Assembly (NCBI GenBank): GCA_037444845.1
Contig: JBBILQ010000008.1
Location: 1 to 64,000, forward strand
From: JARYMI01 sp037444845
Lineage (GTDB): Bacteria; Acidobacteriota; Aminicenantia; Aminicenantales; UBA8522
DNA length: 64,000 nt
Direction of reading: 5' to 3'
Made by a program: the position numbers and the translations under genes. Below are positions 1 to 8,482 of this stretch, piece by piece. The notes under the pieces are model-generated. The model was not told the DNA's origin, made no database searches, and was given only the letters and a program-made list of their open reading frames with translations. The stretch's first letter is position 1; every line of letters begins with the position of its first letter.

Positions 1-149
1 ATGATATCACAAAACACTTGCAAATCTAATAATAACAGAGCCTTATGCTATAATTAGGTTAATTTTATGCCGCATTAATCACGTTTATAAGACAAAAAAA
101 TTCAAAAATCCAATAATTTCACGCAGGTTTCAGGTTATATCTATATTTC

Positions 150-178
150 TTGATATAGCCATCAGGATTGTTTATTCT
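150..178 (+). promoter_or_regulatory. Sigma70-type promoter of the toxin-antitoxin pair
   Basis: TTGATA (150-155) and TATTCT (173-178) are separated by 17 bases. The predicted transcript would start near 185, downstream of the in-frame ATG at 168, which supports the antitoxin start at 198. An isolated extended -10 (TGCTATAAT, 47-55) lies further upstream with no fitting -35 and no gene next to it. Bases 1-149 otherwise hold nothing I recognise. Confidence 0.45.
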
Positions 179-197
179 ACTTATGCCGGAGGCACTG

Positions 198-437
198 ATG
201 AAGAAAAAAATCGGGACGGTGATGGAAGAACGCCTCCTCCGGGAAGCCAAGAAAGCCGCTCTCGAGAAAAAAGAGCAACTGAGCCGGATCTTTGAGGAAG
301 CGCTCTCGGAGTACCTGGAAAAAAGGAAGAAGGACAGGTCAAAAAAGGAGATCGTGCCCAAAACCAGGGGTCTGATCAGGCTGTCCCCCGATAAGCTTAA
401 GGAAGTCATGGATGAGCCCGGAATATATGACGTTTAA
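198..437 (+). CDS. VapB-like antitoxin (ribbon-helix-helix type, probable)
   Basis: A 79-residue, highly charged protein placed directly before a PIN-domain gene. The first 40 residues have the short-strand then two-helix pattern of ribbon-helix-helix DNA-binding antitoxins. The C-terminal half would be the toxin-binding tail, ending in an acidic MDEPGIYDV stretch. I chose the ATG at 198 because GGAGG sits at 188-192 with 5-base spacing, and because the promoter would not cover the in-frame ATG at 168. It overlaps the toxin gene by 26 bases, so the two are probably translationally coupled. By analogy with type II systems the complex would repress its own promoter. The family call rests on pattern and context, not on a diagnostic motif. 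Confidence 0.6.
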   Translation: MKKKIGTVMEERLLREAKKAALEKKEQLSRIFEEALSEYLEKRKKDRSKKEIVPKTRGLIRLSPDKLKEVMDEPGIYDV

Positions 438-930
438 AGATATTCAGGAGGGAGCGGAAGTCTTTGTTGATGCCAGTATTTTTATTTATCATTTCACGGG
501 AAATTCTGACGAATGTTCGGATGTCTTAGCCCGCTGTGAAGCCGGCGAATTCAATGGAGTGACATCGGCGATCGTCGTGGCCGAAGTGGTGCATCGGCTG
601 ATGTTAGCCGAAGCCAGCCTTAAGAAACTCGCCAAAGCTCCCCAAATTGCACGAAAGCTCAAAGAACGGCCAGAGATTGTCTGCCGGTTAGCGGATTATT
701 TTGTTGCCGTCCAGGCGATTTTTGAAATGGGCATCAAGGTCTATCCTTTAACGCCGGAGTTGATTTTGAGCAGCCAGGCCATCCGCTCCCGCTACGGACT
801 GATGGTCAATGACTCGTTGATTGCGGCGACCATGAGAGAGGCAGGCGTTGAGGCTCTGGCGACGAACGACGTTGGATTTTCCAGAGTGGAATGGATCAAA
901 GTCTACAGGCCGGGGGACTTGAAGGAGTGA
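412..930 (+). CDS. PIN-domain toxin, VapC-like ribonuclease
   Basis: A 172-residue PIN-domain protein. The acidic residues expected of a metal-dependent PIN nuclease are present: D20 in VFVDASIFIY, E58 in AIVVAEVV, D134 in MVNDSLIAAT and D153 in ATNDVGF. VapC toxins cut tRNA or rRNA and are held inactive by their antitoxin. Its start overlaps the upstream antitoxin gene; a second in-frame ATG at 427 is possible. At 172 residues it is longer than the usual 130-140, owing to a helical insert at about residues 65-105. The target RNA cannot be inferred. Confidence 0.8.
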   Translation: MSPEYMTFKDIQEGAEVFVDASIFIYHFTGNSDECSDVLARCEAGEFNGVTSAIVVAEVVHRLMLAEASLKKLAKAPQIARKLKERPEIVCRLADYFVAVQAIFEMGIKVYPLTPELILSSQAIRSRYGLMVNDSLIAATMREAGVEALATNDVGFSRVEWIKVYRPGDLKE

Positions 931-937
931 GAATGAA

Positions 938-1762
938 ATGAGATTTTCATTCATTCTTGCTCTGAGCCTGGCCTTCATCAACTGCGCGTCGGCTCCCCGG
1001 GAGAAGCCAACCCTTCCCAAAGAAAAAGATCCTCAATATCAATACGAATTGGCTCAGACAGCCCTGCGCTACGGCCTGGAGGATGAAGCGATTAAATATC
1101 TGAATCAGGCGACAACCCTGGACCCTAACCATTATCCTTCTTTTTATCTGCTTGGGGTCATCCAGTCGCAAAAACGCAATTTCTTGGAAGCAGAAAAAGC
1201 CTTCCTCAAGTGCCTGGAGTTGAAGCCCGACCAGGCCGACGCTCACCTGAGGCTTGGCGTCGTCTTCGAGGAAATGCTGGAACCTGCCAAGGCGGAAGAG
1301 GAGTATAAGAAGGCTTACGCCATTAACGGGAATGTTGAATCCCTTATTAACCTGGCCAAGCTTTATTATGACCAGAAGAAGCTTGATCTGGCCCTGGAGA
1401 CGGTTCAAAAAGCCACCGAGAAGGAAAATCCTCCCTTTCCAGCTTTTAACTTGCAGGGCGTCATTTTGAATGAACTCGGCCGGTATCCGGAGGCCATCTC
1501 CAGGTTTCAGAATGCCCTGAGAATTGACCCGCAGAGCGATGTCGCCAGGATCAACCTGGCCGTTGCCCTCGTCAATAACGGGAATTTGAACGAAGCCCGT
1601 GAGCTTTTGGAGAAAACACTCGAACGGATGAAAGATCAGAACCTTAAGAAGCGGATCCTTGAATACCTGGAGAAAATCAAGAAGCTAAATTCAGGGGACA
1701 CGATCCCAATTCCAGAGAATTTGGTCATGTCCCCTGAGTTACTCTCGATTCTTACGCGCTGA
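938..1762 (+). CDS. TPR-repeat lipoprotein
   Basis: A 274-residue protein with an N-terminal hydrophobic signal ending in Cys16 (AFINC). Asn just before the Cys is unusual for a lipobox, so lipidation is likely but not certain. Residues 33-245 form about six tetratricopeptide repeats with the usual A..LG......A...L..A....P spacing, a scaffold for protein-protein contacts. SD AAGGAG (922-927) lies in the end of the toxin gene, 10 bases before this ATG. It converges with the M16 peptidase operon, leaving 3 bases between stop codons. No partner can be named from context. Confidence 0.72.
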   Translation: MRFSFILALSLAFINCASAPREKPTLPKEKDPQYQYELAQTALRYGLEDEAIKYLNQATTLDPNHYPSFYLLGVIQSQKRNFLEAEKAFLKCLELKPDQADAHLRLGVVFEEMLEPAKAEEEYKKAYAINGNVESLINLAKLYYDQKKLDLALETVQKATEKENPPFPAFNLQGVILNELGRYPEAISRFQNALRIDPQSDVARINLAVALVNNGNLNEARELLEKTLERMKDQNLKKRILEYLEKIKKLNSGDTIPIPENLVMSPELLSILTR

Positions 1763-1765
1763 ACC

Positions 1766-3229
1766 TCATTTGATGATGCCGGCCCTCTCCTTATCGATGA
1801 TGCTCTTGAGGTCGATTTCTTCAACAGGTCCAAAGTCATCCAGCGGCTTGTCGAACCTCTTCTTGTCGCCGCAGACAACGATCATCATCCGGCCGGGTTC
1901 GAGGTGTTTCTTGGCCGCTTCCAGCACGCCCTCCTTGGTCACCCTTTTGATGTTTTCGACGTATTTTTCCAGGTAGTCCTCAGGATAGCCCTGCAGGGCA
2001 TAATTTATTTTTTGCATGAGGATGGAAAGCTTCGATTCGAACCGGAAGACGAAGCTGTTGATCATGTAGTTTCTGGCCTCTTCCATTTCCTCATCCTTGA
2101 TCAGCCCGGCCTGCATGCTTTTGACAATCTCTTCGATGAGCGGCAGGGCTTCGCCGAGGCTATCGGCCTTCAAGGTGGAAGCAATCGTGAACGAGCCCCT
2201 GTCCCTACCAGAGCCGGCCCCGCCGTAGATGCCGTATGTCCAGCCGCGGTTGGAACGGAGTTCCCGCATCAGCCTCGAGCTGAACCCGCCTCCGCCGAGG
2301 ACGTAGTTCATGACCTCCAGCTTGTACTGGTCGGGGTGGTTGCGGCGGACGCCGAAGTGGCCGAGAGCGATGTTGGCCTGGGGAGTGTCTTTGTACACAT
2401 AGTAGACGATTTTCCTGACGTCATCCTGAACAGGCGGGACGGGCAGGTACTCTATCTTTTTCGGCTCCCATTTCTTGAAGGTTTTGTCGAGAAGCTTCTT
2501 GACCTCGGCGCTGGAGATGTCTCCGGTGACTCCGATGGTCGTGTTGTTGGGAGCAAAATATTTTTTATGGAAAGCAATCAAATCCTCCCGGCTGATGTTG
2601 TCAAGCGTGGCGAACGCGGTTCTTCTGGCATAGGGGCTCTCGGCGCCGTAGAGCTTTTCATTGAAAATCAGGTTGGCCACGGAGAAGGGCATGTCCCATC
2701 GCCGCCTGATCGTCTCCTTCATTTGGTTTTTGGCCAGGTCTATCTTTTCCTGGCTGAAGGCCGGAGCGGTCAAGATGTCCGAGCAGACCTCGAGAACTCT
2801 GGGGAAGTCTTTTTTCAGACAGGATAGGCTTACCAGACCGAATTCCGAGCCGATGTTTGTTTCGACCCTGGCAGCCAGGAACTCGAGCTCTTCGTCGATC
2901 TCATCGCCGGTCATCCTAACTGTTCCTCCCGTCCTCATGACCGTTCCCACCAAGCTGGCCAGGCCGGCCTTGTCAGCCGGCTCATAAAGAGAGCCGGTCT
3001 TGAAGTACCCGATCAGGCTGACGGTGGGAAGTTCCCGGTCTTCTATGTAATAGACTGTGATTCCCCTGGCAGCCAGGAACTTCTGGATAGCCGGCGGAGT
3101 GAACTTGAGGGGCTCCGGTTTCCCGAGGTCGGAGGGATGCTTCTGAGCCTGGAGAAAAATTCCGCAGGCAAAGAGGAGAAAAAATATGGCTATGCCCAGG
3201 AAAATTTTGTCGTTCCTTCTTTTCTTCAT
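1766..3229 (-). CDS. M16-family peptidase subunit lacking the zinc motif
   Basis: A 487-residue secreted or membrane-anchored protein with an M16 (pitrilysin/insulinase) fold: paired domains with the typical FKTGSLYEP start, GVTGDI in the middle and GGGGFSSRLMRELR in the second half. The HxxEH zinc site is absent; the matching stretch reads GLASLVGTVMRT. That is the usual picture for the inactive partner of a heterodimeric M16 protease, and the gene 11 bases upstream carries HLFEH. The start at 3229 has GGAGGG with 5-base spacing; an in-frame ATG at 3253 lies inside the upstream gene and is rejected. A hydrophobic segment at residues 9-27 suggests export. The pair probably degrades peptides in the periplasm. 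Confidence 0.87.
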   Translation of the reverse strand: MKKRRNDKIFLGIAIFFLLFACGIFLQAQKHPSDLGKPEPLKFTPPAIQKFLAARGITVYYIEDRELPTVSLIGYFKTGSLYEPADKAGLASLVGTVMRTGGTVRMTGDEIDEELEFLAARVETNIGSEFGLVSLSCLKKDFPRVLEVCSDILTAPAFSQEKIDLAKNQMKETIRRRWDMPFSVANLIFNEKLYGAESPYARRTAFATLDNISREDLIAFHKKYFAPNNTTIGVTGDISSAEVKKLLDKTFKKWEPKKIEYLPVPPVQDDVRKIVYYVYKDTPQANIALGHFGVRRNHPDQYKLEVMNYVLGGGGFSSRLMRELRSNRGWTYGIYGGAGSGRDRGSFTIASTLKADSLGEALPLIEEIVKSMQAGLIKDEEMEEARNYMINSFVFRFESKLSILMQKINYALQGYPEDYLEKYVENIKRVTKEGVLEAAKKHLEPGRMMIVVCGDKKRFDKPLDDFGPVEEIDLKSIIDKERAGIIK

Positions 3230-3239
3230 TTTCTCCCTC

Positions 3240-4769
3240 CTATTTTTTGACATCGGCCTGTTTTTTGATCAGGCAAGCGACAGTCCTGTTTTGCACGGTG
3301 AAATATTCCTTGGCCGCCTCCATGATGTCCTCAGGCCCGACCTTGGCGATTTCTTCCTTATACCGCAGCATGTTCCTCCAGTCGCCGAAGAAGAGCTGTT
3401 CTCTCATCAGCCGGAAGGCCATGCCGAAATTGCTCCTGAGACTCAGGATGAAGGATGCCTCGATCTGGTTCTTGATTTTTTCCAGCTCTTTGGCCTCGAC
3501 GGGCTCGACTTTGAGTTTTTCCAGATGCTCGGAAACGGCGTTTTCTACGTCTTCGTTGGTGTGCGGATGCCGGGGCGTGACTGAAATCATGAACAGGTTG
3601 TCGTACCGTATGCCCGGGAACGAGGCGGTCGCCGAGACGCTCACGGCTACCTGCTTCGTTTTCACTAAGTCTTTATACAGGCGGGAGCTTCTTCCGGTAG
3701 TCAAGATGGAGGCGATGACGTCCAGGACATGAGCGTGTTTATGGGGGTAAGTGGGCTTGTGAAAACCGATGAGAATCTGCGGCTCAGCGTCGAAAGCAAT
3801 CTTGGCTCTTCGCTCGCCGAGTTGTTTCGGCTCCTTTGTCCGCAGGATTGGAGGCTCGGGACCGCGGGGGATGTCGGCGAAATATTTCTCGATGAGGGGA
3901 ATGGCCTTTTCCGGGTAGATGTCACCGACTAAGGCAACGACGCAGTTGTTGGGCGTGTAATACTTGCTTTTGAATTCTACCGCCTCCTCCAGAGTGACGG
4001 AGTTGATGTCTGAAGCCCAGCCGACCACGGGATGGCCGTAGGGATGAGCAAGGAAGGCCGCCGCCAGGAAGATTTCGGAGAGCTGCCGCATGGGAATGGC
4101 TTCAGTTGTCTGTTTTCTCTCTTCCTGGACGACACCTCTCTCGGTGTAGAACTCGCGGAGGACGGCGTTCTTGACCCGTTCTGATTCCATCAAGCAGAAA
4201 AGATCGAGCTGGTTTGAGGGCAGGCTGATGAGGTAAAAAGTAGCGTCCGTCCCCGTTCCGGCATTAAGCCCGACCCCGCCGGCGTTGGAGTAGATCTGGT
4301 CGATTTCATCCTTGACGATGTATTTCTTCTGCTCTTTCTCGAGTTCGGCCATTTCTTTCTTCAGCTTTTCGACCTTTCCCTTGTCTGCCAGGTCTCCTTT
4401 AATCAGTTCTCTGGAGATCTCGGCGCCGAGCGCGTTTATTTTCTCCATGATAATTACTTCCTTTTCGAAATCCCTGGTGCCGATCCGGGGAGTCCCCTTA
4501 AAGGCCATGTGCTCGAAGAGGTGGGCCAGGCCGGTTATGCCGGGGACCTCGTCGACGCTCCCAACCTTGAACCCGTACACGGCGCTGAAAACGGGGACTT
4601 CGTGCCTTTCCATGAAGATGAACGTCAAGCCGTTGGCGAGCGTATGGACTTTGACCCTGGGTTCAATATCCTGGCCAAGAAGGGATGGCATCGGCCAGAT
4701 GAGCATGAAGAAGAGCATAAAGATCAGGCAGGCCTTCGGCCTTGTCGGATTACTCGATGGCATAGTCAT
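3240..4769 (-). CDS. M16-family zinc peptidase, catalytic subunit
   Basis: A 509-residue M16B peptidase with a signal peptide at residues 10-33. The inverted zinc motif HLFEH is at residues 83-87, embedded in GITGLAHLFEHMAFKGT. After it comes a charged, probably coiled-coil insert (about residues 110-160) before the core resumes at GGVGLNAGTGTDATFY. The start at 4769 follows GAAGGAGG with 7-base spacing; an upstream in-frame ATG at 4901 would add 44 non-conserved residues before the signal peptide and is unlikely. It is the first gene of a two-gene operon with the zinc-less partner. The likely role is degradation of exported or imported peptides outside the inner membrane. Confidence 0.9.
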   Translation of the reverse strand: MTMPSSNPTRPKACLIFMLFFMLIWPMPSLLGQDIEPRVKVHTLANGLTFIFMERHEVPVFSAVYGFKVGSVDEVPGITGLAHLFEHMAFKGTPRIGTRDFEKEVIIMEKINALGAEISRELIKGDLADKGKVEKLKKEMAELEKEQKKYIVKDEIDQIYSNAGGVGLNAGTGTDATFYLISLPSNQLDLFCLMESERVKNAVLREFYTERGVVQEERKQTTEAIPMRQLSEIFLAAAFLAHPYGHPVVGWASDINSVTLEEAVEFKSKYYTPNNCVVALVGDIYPEKAIPLIEKYFADIPRGPEPPILRTKEPKQLGERRAKIAFDAEPQILIGFHKPTYPHKHAHVLDVIASILTTGRSSRLYKDLVKTKQVAVSVSATASFPGIRYDNLFMISVTPRHPHTNEDVENAVSEHLEKLKVEPVEAKELEKIKNQIEASFILSLRSNFGMAFRLMREQLFFGDWRNMLRYKEEIAKVGPEDIMEAAKEYFTVQNRTVACLIKKQADVKK

Positions 4770-4927
4770 CTTTTTTCCTCCTTCTTTTATTTTGAATTCC
4801 CGATAAAAATAAAAATAATCACCTCCGAACAAATGATCGTTCCCGCTTAAAGCCTCAGAATTTTTTTGACCCCTAAATAGAATATCGCTTCGGGCTGACA
4901 AATGTCAATAGACGGAGCCTGAACCGG

Positions 4928-4956
4928 TTGAGGTTCTCTTTGGACTATGATACATA
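4928..4956 (+). promoter_or_regulatory. Possible promoter of the class-IV aminotransferase
   Basis: TTGAGG (4928-4933) is followed after 17 bases by TACATA (4951-4956). The start codon lies 44 bases further on, preceded by AAGGAG at 4987-4992. The -10 is weak, so this is tentative. Confidence 0.3.
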
Positions 4957-4999
4957 ATAAAAGATCATTCTGTCGAATGCCATCATAAGGAGTCATTTT

Positions 5000-6088
5000 A
5001 TGGCCAAGTTTGAAGGAGTGAAGTGGGCGCCCCGGCAGATGAGATACACCCTGACAGAAAAGCAGTTCGAGATCGCCGAGCCCGACGCCAGGGTTTTTGC
5101 CGTCTCCCGGTCCATCCACTATGGACTGTTCCTGGCCTTCGAGGGCATCCGCTTTTACTGCAAGAAAAACGGCCGGGGAGACTGTGAGGTCATATTTCTC
5201 AACTGGCACAAGAACCTCGAACGGTTCCAGAAGGGGATCGCTTTTAATTTGAGCAGCGACCAGCAAGCGCTTGTCCCGGAGATCGAGGAGCTGGAGCATC
5301 TGTTCATCCATCTTTACTTCAAAGAACCCGCCATGAGGGCGTTCTTGGAGGAGATGGCTGGACTCGGAGCCCAGGGCTACCTCCGGCCGTTCACGGTGGA
5401 TGAAGAGCAGAGTATCGGCGTGACCTTTCCCGCTCAGCCTTCCATCCGGGCCATGGCCTGCCGCTACGACCGATACCTGGGAGAGCCCTTTTGCGGGGCT
5501 GTGGTTCCCCATCTGGTCCGCGCCGTTGGCGTCAACAAGACCGGCTGCCTCAAGCTGGGCATCAACTATCTCATGAGCGTTAAGGCCATAGACGAGGCGA
5601 AAAAGCTCTGCCCGGAAGCAGCCTCAGCCCTCTTCCTGGATGACAACCCGCAGGCCCCGATTGCCGAACGGCAGGTCAGCGAGTGGGATTCCTCCTGTTG
5701 CTTGTTTGGCCTCCGCGAGGGGAAGGTGATCAAGATTCCGGAGAGCAGCCTCATCCTCCCTTCGGTGACAATCCAGGGAATCGTGGCGATCCTGAGGGAA
5801 ATGGGCGTGCCTGTGGAAGAAAGACCCTTGACCTACGGAGAGCTTGTTGATCGAGTGAAGGCAGGAGAGCTTGTCGTGGCTTCGAGCGTCGGCACAGCCG
5901 GCATCCTGAACAGGTGCGCAAAGCTTGTGTTAGTCGATGACAAAGGCGGTATTCTCACTACCCATACGCCTGACGCGAGCCATCCGCTTTTCGAGAAACT
6001 GGGGAAGGCAAGAGAGACCTACCGGGACATCTATCAGGAGAAGGTGAAAGTCCCGGCCGGTCTCAGACTCTTTAAATACGTCCTCTGA
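5000..6088 (+). CDS. Branched-chain aminotransferase-like class-IV PLP enzyme
   Basis: A 362-residue fold-type IV PLP enzyme, about the length of class II branched-chain aminotransferases. Recognisable blocks are HYGLFLAFEGIR (40-51), GYLRPF (126-131) and the PLP-lysine region KLGINYLMS with K185. The next conserved block, normally SEGxGENLF, reads VSEWDSSCCLF: the SE and LF ends are kept but the Gly-Asn core is not. ILPSVT replaces the usual LPGITR. It therefore belongs to the family but may act on a different substrate from leucine, isoleucine or valine. It is monocistronic, with SD AAGGAG 7 bases before the ATG. Confidence 0.75.
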   Translation: MAKFEGVKWAPRQMRYTLTEKQFEIAEPDARVFAVSRSIHYGLFLAFEGIRFYCKKNGRGDCEVIFLNWHKNLERFQKGIAFNLSSDQQALVPEIEELEHLFIHLYFKEPAMRAFLEEMAGLGAQGYLRPFTVDEEQSIGVTFPAQPSIRAMACRYDRYLGEPFCGAVVPHLVRAVGVNKTGCLKLGINYLMSVKAIDEAKKLCPEAASALFLDDNPQAPIAERQVSEWDSSCCLFGLREGKVIKIPESSLILPSVTIQGIVAILREMGVPVEERPLTYGELVDRVKAGELVVASSVGTAGILNRCAKLVLVDDKGGILTTHTPDASHPLFEKLGKARETYRDIYQEKVKVPAGLRLFKYVL

Positions 6089-6182
6089 AGGACGGACTTT
6101 TGGCGCCCTCCCCTCGAGTTTTTTTCCTTATCTTTTTTCATAAAAATCCGCTTTTCGCCGAGATCCAAACGACGCGATATCG

Positions 6183-6211
6183 TTGACACGGCTTTCTTTC
6201 GCTTATATAAT
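6183..6211 (+). promoter_or_regulatory. Consensus sigma70 promoter of the CsgG-like lipoprotein
   Basis: TTGACA (6183-6188), 17 bases, TATAAT (6206-6211): both boxes match the consensus exactly at the ideal distance. The transcript would start near 6218, giving a leader of about 17 bases that contains AGGAGGG (6224-6230). High constitutive expression is expected. Confidence 0.85.
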
Positions 6212-6234
6212 CCTGCCGTGATGAGGAGGGAAAC

Positions 6235-6987
6235 ATGAAGAAGGCGCTTATTCTATTTTCTCTTGCAACGATCTTCGGATTCTTGATGTCCTGCGCTCCC
6301 ACGGCCACGGTGACCTCAGGCGGAGGCCCGTCGATCGCCGAAGCCAGAGCTGAACGGTATGATGGCCCCAAAGCTCGACTGGCCGTCGGCGAGTTCAGGG
6401 ACAAAACAGCCAGGGGAGAAGGCCCGACTGGCTGGTTCGGGATGTTCGGCATCCATTTCAAAGAAATCGGCGATGGCATGAGAGACATGCTGACCACGGC
6501 GCTTTTCAACTCCAACCGCTTCATTGTTCTGGAGAGAGAACAGTTAGACACCGTCCTCCAGGAACAGGACCTCGCGGCCTCAGGCAGGGTCAAGAAAGGG
6601 ACCGAAGCTCCTACGGGCGAGATTTATGGCGCCGACTTGATCATCACGGCCGCCGTGACCGAGTTTGAAGGCGGAGCCAAGGGCGTCGGCGGCGAAACGC
6701 GGGTCCTGGGCGTGACTGTTGGAGGCGGGCTGACGAAAGCTCATATTGCCATAGACCTCAGGATCATCGATGCAACAACTTCCCAGATTGTCGCGGCGAC
6801 GACAGTGGGAGGGAGCGCGACAAGCTTCGGAGCCGAGGGAGAGACAAATATCGGCGGAAGCCTCCCTGTAGCGCTGGGCGGATTTTCCAAAACCCCGACA
6901 GAAAAAGCTATCCGGGTCTGCATTCAAAAAGCCGTTGAGTACATCGCCAGCCGGACTCCGGCCGAGTACTACCGCCATAGGAAATAA
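6235..6987 (+). CDS. CsgG-family outer-membrane lipoprotein
   Basis: A 250-residue lipoprotein with signal peptide and lipobox LMSC (Cys20). The mature part matches the CsgG / curli-assembly family: RLAVGEFRDKT near residue 60, GDGMRDMLTTAL, RFIVLEREQLDTVLQEQDL near 105, then GADLIITAAVTEFE and a Gly-rich strand region. CsgG in E. coli is an oligomeric outer-membrane secretion channel for curli. No csgA, csgE or csgF homologue is nearby, so here it may be a stand-alone envelope lipoprotein. The gene is monocistronic behind a consensus promoter. Confidence 0.85.
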   Translation: MKKALILFSLATIFGFLMSCAPTATVTSGGGPSIAEARAERYDGPKARLAVGEFRDKTARGEGPTGWFGMFGIHFKEIGDGMRDMLTTALFNSNRFIVLEREQLDTVLQEQDLAASGRVKKGTEAPTGEIYGADLIITAAVTEFEGGAKGVGGETRVLGVTVGGGLTKAHIAIDLRIIDATTSQIVAATTVGGSATSFGAEGETNIGGSLPVALGGFSKTPTEKAIRVCIQKAVEYIASRTPAEYYRHRK

Positions 6988-7057
6988 TCGGCTCCCCGAG
7001 CTTCAAGCTCGATCTTTCTCTACCTACTTACTATTATCCACGCAATTATTTATAAGG

Positions 7058-7103
7058 CGCCCCTCTTCCTCCCCCCTCGAGAGGAGAGGGAAAGGCTGGG
7101 GTG
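7058..7103. repeat. C/G-rich hairpin repeat, related to the element near 14 kb
   Basis: An intergenic C-rich then G-rich stretch, CCCCTCTTCCTCC followed after CCCCTCGA by GAGGAGAGGG, able to fold into an imperfect hairpin, ending AAAGGCTGGGGTGA. It uses the same sequence vocabulary as the paired hairpins at 13987-14078, which suggests a dispersed REP-like family. It lies between the convergent CsgG-like and ABC permease genes (gap 6988-7189); nothing else was found in that gap. Confidence 0.5.
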
Positions 7104-7189
7104 ATATAACTTATTTATCGCGTTAATAATATTTCTGGACAAAGTCTCAGCGCTGGGCATTGATTGAGTAATTGATTCAGGGGCTTTGT

Positions 7190-8482
7190 TCAGAGCAGCA
7201 GCTTCTTTCGCCGGAACTTGAGCTTCATGGTCAGAACTCTGTCGGTGGAAAAGATGCGGGCAGCGATAAGGATCAGGGCGATAAAAAAGACTAACATATA
7301 AAGAAGGCCGCCAAAGACGGCGGTATAATTTTCCAGGAGCAGGTTCTGCGTCGTCAGGAAGGGATGAGAAAAGGGGATGGCATAAACGAAGAGTTTAACT
7401 GGAAGGGAAAGGTTTTTGATATCGGAGAAGAAGGAGAGGAAGTAGGGGATCATGACGAGAAAAATCAGCGGCATGATCAGGCTTTGGGCGCTCCGGTAAT
7501 CTTCGGCCAGAACGCCGAGAATTGTGGCCATGGCCAGGGCGCAGAGGATGGCCAGGAAGAGAGAAATTCCGAGGATGAGGTAGCTGTTGGCGGTCGGGGC
7601 AAGGCCAAGCTCCTGGATGACCCTGCCCAAGCCCGCTGAGTCTACTGCCTGTCGCACATCGCCCATAAAACCTCCCATGTAATACCTGAACCCGAACATA
7701 TAGATGACGGCGGAAACCAGCCCGACGACAGCCGAGGCTAACATCTTGGTCGTGACGATGGACGTTCGGCTGATCGGGACGGTGAGCAACGTCTCTAAGG
7801 TTTTATTCTGCTTCTCCATGGCGATGGCCGAGATGACCATCTGCGAAGAATAGATAATGATCATCATCAGGATGATGGGGAGAAAAACGGATTGGGCGGA
7901 GACGAACCCTGCGATCGACGAGGCCGACCCTTCGGCCATCCTGGCTTTGACGATGACGAAATCCTTGCTCCGGACCGGTTTCTTGAGTTTTTCCGGGCTG
8001 AAGTCAGGAATTTTCTTTTTTAAGAAGTCATCGGAGATGTAGTTGTTGAGCGCGGATATGACGCTCCCCAAGATGACCGAACTCCTGCTTCCTACGAGGG
8101 AAAAGCTCCTCAAGAAAGAGTAGGTTTCCATCTCCTTCAACTCTAAGGCCGACAGGGATTCGCCGAAACCGGGGGGAATGACCAAAAGGAGGTTGATATC
8201 GCTTGCTTTTGTCCATTCCACGGCTTCCTCTTTGGATTTGCCCTGGAGCTTTTCTACGTGGAAACGGGCCATGTTGAGGCTATCGGTTAGCTGTTGGGAA
8301 AGTGTTGACGCGTCCAGGTCGAGGACCGCAATTTTCTGGGTCCGCATGGCCCTCTTCATCTCGCTTTTGGCCATCTGGCCGATGAAATAGAAAAGGAAAA
8401 CCGTAAAAAGCAGAGAGATGAAGAGTTGCAGGGTGATAAGCTCTCTGATTTCCTTTGCCAGGAGGTTGAGGAATTTTTTCAT
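7190..8482 (-). CDS. ABC-2 type transporter permease (NatB-like)
   Basis: A 430-residue membrane protein. It has one N-terminal membrane segment (about 17-37), a large extracytoplasmic domain (about 40-200), then five C-terminal membrane segments. The family block AMEKQNKTLETLLTVPISR lies after the second membrane segment. This is the ABC2_membrane_3 / NatB arrangement. It overlaps the ATPase gene upstream by ATGA (8479-8482), so the two are translationally coupled and form one exporter. NatAB exports Na+ in Bacillus; the substrate here could also be a drug, peptide or lipid and cannot be read from sequence. Confidence 0.85.
   Translation of the reverse strand: MKKFLNLLAKEIRELITLQLFISLLFTVFLFYFIGQMAKSEMKRAMRTQKIAVLDLDASTLSQQLTDSLNMARFHVEKLQGKSKEEAVEWTKASDINLLLVIPPGFGESLSALELKEMETYSFLRSFSLVGSRSSVILGSVISALNNYISDDFLKKKIPDFSPEKLKKPVRSKDFVIVKARMAEGSASSIAGFVSAQSVFLPIILMMIIIYSSQMVISAIAMEKQNKTLETLLTVPISRTSIVTTKMLASAVVGLVSAVIYMFGFRYYMGGFMGDVRQAVDSAGLGRVIQELGLAPTANSYLILGISLFLAILCALAMATILGVLAEDYRSAQSLIMPLIFLVMIPYFLSFFSDIKNLSLPVKLFVYAIPFSHPFLTTQNLLLENYTAVFGGLLYMLVFFIALILIAARIFSTDRVLTMKLKFRRKKLLL

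Noticed and set aside
47..55. Extended -10 TGCTATAAT as promoter of the toxin-antitoxin pair
   Set aside because: It lies about 150 bases from the antitoxin start with no matching -35, and a better-placed promoter exists at 150-178.
119..409. Minus-strand open frame opposite the antitoxin gene
   Set aside because: Low-complexity Ser/Phe/Arg-rich translation fully antisense to a gene with SD and promoter; a shadow frame.
1904..2827. 307-codon plus-strand frame opposite the zinc-less M16 gene
   Set aside because: Antisense to clear M16 coding sequence; no SD and no recognisable domain. Long shadow frames are expected at this GC content.
6235..6987. CsgG-like gene as evidence of a curli system
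   Set aside because: No csgA/B repeats, csgE, csgF or csgD nearby; only the lipoprotein family is supported.
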